The notes under the pieces were generated by a model. The model searched no databases. It saw nothing but the letters and a program-made list of their open reading frames with translations, and was not told the DNA's origin. Positions 34,976 to 37,707 of a stretch of 37,707 nucleotides of DNA are shown here, piece after piece. A program made the position numbers and the translations under genes. The stretch is from Chitinophagaceae bacterium. GTDB taxonomy: Bacteria; Bacteroidota; Bacteroidia; Chitinophagales; Chitinophagaceae. The stretch is taken from NCBI GenBank assembly GCA_016786745.1, contig JAEUVS010000134.1, positions 1 through 37,707 of the forward strand, in the 5' to 3' direction. Positions within the stretch are counted from its first letter, which is position 1. The number at the start of each line of letters is the position of its first letter.

Positions 34976-35635
34976 TTATTTTTTCGCTGGTGCCTTGGCT
35001 GGTGCCGCCGGTGCAGCTGCTCCTTTCGCCGGGGCCGCTGGGGCTGCTGCCGCTGTAGCAGCGGGTGCAGTTGCAGCTTCTTCCTGCTTAAGCTGACGCG
35101 TCATCACCACCGAAGCGATCGGTATACGCGGGGAATTTAGAATTTCGTAATTGGGATCCTTCACGTCTTCCACCCTGATGTTCTGGTTCAGCTCGAGGTT
35201 GGTAAGATCCACATCGATGTATTCTTTCAGATACTTCGGGTAAGTCTTTACTTTCAGCGTCTTCATCTTTGTTACCAGCTTTCCTCCGCCTTTCACGCCA
35301 GCTGCTGTTCCCGAAAAATGCAGGGGAATAGTAGCAACAACTTTCCTGTCCTCTACGAGTTCAAGAAAATCAAGATGCGCGAGCTCGTCGCTTACTTTGT
35401 CGAGCTGAACATCTTTTAAAATGCAGCGGTAGCTTTTACCGTCCACGTTGATTTGTGCGAGAAGGAATTCAGGTGTGTAGACAAGGTTCCTAAATGCTAA
35501 CACAGGCGCGGCGAAATTCACCTCCTGCGAACCCCCGTAAATTACACCAGGCACCAGGCCCTGAGAGCGAAGCGCGCGGGTAGTTTTTTTGCCCGTTTCG
35601 GTCCTCAGTTGTCCTTCGATTGTAATTGTTTTCAT
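34976..35635 (-). CDS. rplY: 50S ribosomal protein L25 / Ctc
   Basis: Binds 5S rRNA in the large subunit. The 219-residue form is the long TL5/Ctc type: an N-terminal L25 beta domain (about 1-92; MKTITIEGQLRTETGKKTTR, VPGVIYGG) and a C-terminal TL5 domain (about 100-180). A low-complexity tail of Ala, Pro and Lys (about 181-219, ending AKAPAKK) follows. Such Ala/Lys tails are common on ribosomal and nucleic-acid-binding proteins and are probably disordered. It lies 20 nt downstream of prs, an arrangement conserved in many bacteria. Confidence 0.96.
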   Translation of the reverse strand: MKTITIEGQLRTETGKKTTRALRSQGLVPGVIYGGSQEVNFAAPVLAFRNLVYTPEFLLAQINVDGKSYRCILKDVQLDKVSDELAHLDFLELVEDRKVVATIPLHFSGTAAGVKGGGKLVTKMKTLKVKTYPKYLKEYIDVDLTNLELNQNIRVEDVKDPNYEILNSPRIPIASVVMTRQLKQEEAATAPAATAAAAPAAPAKGAAAPAAPAKAPAKK

Positions 35636-35655
35636 TGTTTATGTATGTGTTTAAT

Positions 35656-36606
35656 TTACTTGTTTCTCATCTGGCTGTGAATGAACAGCCCGGTGATACT
35701 TTTGTTTTCATACGCGTTTCTCAGCGCCACTGCGAAAAGATCAGCTACAGTTACCACCCTGATCTTTGAAATTTTCTGTTTCAGAGGGATGGTGTCACAA
35801 ACAACCAGTTCTTCCAGCACACTGTTTTCGATGTTTGAGTAAGCGTTACCGCTTAACACCGGATGCGTACAGAATGCTCTTACACTTCTTGCTCCTTTTT
35901 CTTTCAGAAGACCCGCCGATTTTGCCAGCGTGCCACCCGTGTCGCATATGTCATCTATCAGTACCACATCCTTATCTGTAACATCACCAATAACCACCAT
36001 GCTCGCGATTTCATTCGCTCTCTTGCGATGTTTATCGCAAATCACCATATCAGCATTGAAATAAGTGGCTATTTCCCTGATCCTGTTGGCACTCCCCACG
36101 TCAGGGGCCGCAAAGGTAAGATTTTCCATCTGAAGTTGCTCGATGTAAGGGATAAAAATGGCCGAGCTGTCGAGGTGGTCAACCGGTATGTCGAAGTACC
36201 CCTGTATCTGCGGAGCATGGAGATCCATCGTAATCACCCTGTCTGCACCCGCTGCTTCCAACATGTTGGCAATCAGCTTTGAGCCAATCGCCACACGCGG
36301 CTTATCCTTTCTATCCTGGCGCGCATATCCATAATAAGGGATAACGGCTACCACCTTGTAGGCGCTTGCTCTTTTCGCGGCGTCTATCATGAGCAGGAGC
36401 TCGATAATATTTTCAGCCGGCGAAAAAGTACTCTGGACGAGAAAAACCATGTCGCCCCTGATACTTTCCTGGAAGATGGGCTGGATTTCGCCATCGCTGA
36501 AACGTGAGATAGTAATTTTTCCTAAAGGCACTCCGAATTTATGCGCAATCCGTTCGGCGAGATATTGTGAGCCGGTGCCTGAGAAGATCTTTGGTGCTCG
36601 CTGCAT
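35656..36606 (-). CDS. prs: Ribose-phosphate pyrophosphokinase
   Basis: Makes PRPP from ribose-5-phosphate and ATP for purine, pyrimidine, NAD, His and Trp synthesis. 316 residues, typical class I length. Visible motifs: GYARQDRK (93-100) with Arg99 near the ATP site, MDLHAPQIQGYFDIP with catalytic His130, PDVGSANR and the PRPP loop LIDDICDTGGT (216-226). It leads the prs-rplY pair. A -7-like TATCTTCG lies about 22 nt upstream of the ATG, with no clear -33 element. Confidence 0.97.
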   Translation of the reverse strand: MQRAPKIFSGTGSQYLAERIAHKFGVPLGKITISRFSDGEIQPIFQESIRGDMVFLVQSTFSPAENIIELLLMIDAAKRASAYKVVAVIPYYGYARQDRKDKPRVAIGSKLIANMLEAAGADRVITMDLHAPQIQGYFDIPVDHLDSSAIFIPYIEQLQMENLTFAAPDVGSANRIREIATYFNADMVICDKHRKRANEIASMVVIGDVTDKDVVLIDDICDTGGTLAKSAGLLKEKGARSVRAFCTHPVLSGNAYSNIENSVLEELVVCDTIPLKQKISKIRVVTVADLFAVALRNAYENKSITGLFIHSQMRNK

Positions 36607-36663
36607 ATAATTTGAAAATATGCGGCGAAGATAATTCTATGATCGAGGAATTGGGAGCGGCGC

Positions 36664-36706
36664 AAAAAAAAATTCAACCAGGCCATTGAGAACAGCCGGT
36701 TGAATT
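36664..36706 (-). terminator. Intrinsic terminator of the 74-residue membrane protein gene
   Basis: On the minus strand AATTCAACC pairs with GGTTGAATT (9 bp; 36698-36706 and 36671-36679), extended inside by GGC/GCC past a bulged base, then a run of T (complement of the A-run 36664-36672). It lies about 22 nt after the 36728 stop and upstream of prs, so it fits that small gene and nothing else. Confidence 0.85.
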
Positions 36707-36727
36707 ATCACCACCTCTAATAGTGAA

Positions 36728-36952
36728 TTATTTGTTGGTCACCGTAAGCAGTACCTGCTTTCCGGAAGACATCATCGCTGTTTTTTCAGCTACCGCGGGT
36801 CCCGTCTTAGCGACTTCGCTCTTCGGATTTACCGCATAAAAAATGGCAGAACAAATGAAAATAGAGAAGAAAAGTGCCACGAAGTACATTCCTATGCAAA
36901 ACAGGAAGGGCTGATATCCGCCAATAGCGGAAAAAGTTGACTTACGTTTCAT
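36728..36952 (-). CDS. Small single-pass or re-entrant membrane protein, hypothetical
   Basis: 74 residues. A basic N-terminus (MKRKSTFSAIGG) is followed by one long hydrophobic stretch (about 15-41; FLFCIGMYFVALFFSIFICSAIFY), then a short polar tail (about 42-74) with Lys and Ser. I do not recognise a family. The evidence that it is a real gene is the membrane-protein composition, a clean ATG and a strong intrinsic terminator just after the stop that serves no other gene. It is divergent from radC. The tail would probably lie in the periplasm if the positive-inside rule holds. Confidence 0.7.
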   Translation of the reverse strand: MKRKSTFSAIGGYQPFLFCIGMYFVALFFSIFICSAIFYAVNPKSEVAKTGPAVAEKTAMMSSGKQVLLTVTNK

Positions 36953-37024
36953 GGGTCTGGATTTGATGTTTTTCTAGGTTACGGAACTGTACAAATAACG
37001 GCGTCGGGCTGTTGTTTAGTACAA

Positions 37025-37053
37025 TTGTTCGTTAAAAATAGTTCCTATCATTG
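37025..37053 (+). promoter_or_regulatory. Possible radC promoter, near-leaderless geometry
   Basis: TTG (37025-37027), 18 nt, then TATCATTG (37046-37053), one base off TAnnTTTG. The box ends 4 nt before the radC ATG. Confidence 0.4.
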
Positions 37054-37057
37054 ACGA

Positions 37058-37707
37058 ATGCAAGAGCAGAACTACCCTATAAATCAATGGGCAAAAGACG
37101 ATAGACCGCGTGAAAAATTACGGTCGAAGGGACCGCATTTACTCTCTGATTCTGAGCTGATTGCGATTTTAATCAACAAAGGCACCCGTAACCGGAACGC
37201 TGTTGACCTGGCAAAAGATCTCCTTAAACTGGGCAAGAACCACCTGGCGGAACTCGGCAAGCTGTCTATCCGCGAGTTGATGAAGGTTCCGGGCATCGGG
37301 GAGGCCAAGGCCATCACCATATCCGCCGCCCTCGAAATAGGCCGCCGGCGCGAAACATCGTCCATCCTCGGCAAGGTGATCATTAAAAGCAGTAAGGAAA
37401 TTGCCAACTACATTAAATCCATTCTCCGCGACCTCCAGAACGAAGTGTTCGGAGTTGTTTTTTTAAACAGGGCGAATAAAGTCGAACATTATGAAATAAT
37501 AAGCGTCGGTGGTATCACCGGAACCGTTGCCGATCCGCGTGTCATCTTTAAAAAGGCCCTCGCCGAAGACGCAGTGTCACTCATCCTCTTTCACAATCAT
37601 CCTTCCGGTAATCTTCAACCGAGCACGGCCGACAAAGACCTCACTGTGAAAATCGCGCAGGCTGCAAAACTTTTCGACATACGTATACTCGATCATCTTA
37701 TTGTAAG
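37058..37707 (+). CDS. radC: RadC family JAMM-domain protein (3' end cut by window)
   Basis: 216 codons are visible from ATG 37058, open to the window edge; the family is usually about 225-235 residues, so only about 10-20 are missing. An N-terminal helix-hairpin-helix part (about 70-95; LMKVPGIGEAKAI) precedes the JAMM/MPN+ metal site: Glu129, His179 and His181 in FHNHPSGN, and Asp192 in PSTADKD. The family was once tied to DNA repair; its true activity is unsettled, and the JAMM fold suggests a metallo-hydrolase. It is divergent from the small membrane protein gene. Confidence 0.94.
   Translation, partial: MQEQNYPINQWAKDDRPREKLRSKGPHLLSDSELIAILINKGTRNRNAVDLAKDLLKLGKNHLAELGKLSIRELMKVPGIGEAKAITISAALEIGRRRETSSILGKVIIKSSKEIANYIKSILRDLQNEVFGVVFLNRANKVEHYEIISVGGITGTVADPRVIFKKALAEDAVSLILFHNHPSGNLQPSTADKDLTVKIAQAAKLFDIRILDHLIV

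Noticed and set aside
1..37707. CRISPR arrays, tRNA or rRNA genes, insertion sequences, prophage
   Set aside because: No regularly spaced repeats, cloverleaf, rRNA-like sequence, transposase or phage gene was seen on either strand.

Overview
The window reads as a chromosomal segment of a Bacteroidota bacterium, most likely a member of the Chitinophagales. Three things point there: type IX secretion/gliding genes (a 2,400-residue SprA, a PorE-like OmpA protein, a PKD protein with a T9SS sorting domain), a SusC/SusD pair, and promoters of the Bacteroidota type (-33 TTTG, -7 TAnnTTTG) with little sign of Shine-Dalgarno sequences. It is mostly housekeeping DNA. I see no insertion sequence, prophage, CRISPR array, tRNA or rRNA.

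Layout. 1-3.3 kb: fabD and a short-chain dehydrogenase (+), convergent with fabH (-), then ruvA (+) divergent from fabH across a palindromic promoter. 3.4-11.1 kb: sprA (+), then a small secreted protein (-) ending 2 nt from it. 11.2-22 kb, all on the minus strand, in two apparent transcription units: folD-queE-porE-like-dprA from a promoter just before folD, and guaB-DUF4105 protein-alpha/beta hydrolase-PKD/T9SS cargo from a promoter just before guaB. 22.1-24.9 kb (+): two translationally coupled outer-membrane barrel genes, the second with a helix-hairpin-helix N-terminus. 24.9-25.5 kb: the only long non-coding stretch, a predicted 450-nt structured leader in front of susC. 25.5-31.4 kb (+): susC, susD and a third lipoprotein, closed by a strong intrinsic terminator. 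31.5-36.6 kb (-): fused E1 dehydrogenase, FAH-family hydrolase, pth, rplY, prs. 36.7-37 kb: a 74-residue membrane protein (-) with its own terminator. 37.06 kb to the end: radC (+), cut by the window edge.

How it fits together. The envelope genes serve one surface: SprA is the T9SS outer-membrane translocon, the PorE-like protein would tie the machine to peptidoglycan, and the PKD protein is a likely cargo. SusC/SusD and the lipoprotein form an uptake complex with no adjacent degradative enzyme or regulator. The most unusual material is non-coding: the susC leader, and a repeated arrangement in which the -7 box lies only 3-5 nt before the start codon (guaB, folD, ruvA and, more weakly, pth, radC and the 22068 barrel), which predicts leaderless or near-leaderless mRNAs. 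No clear new multi-gene system is visible; the susC leader and the HhH-barrel pair are the best candidates for undescribed biology.
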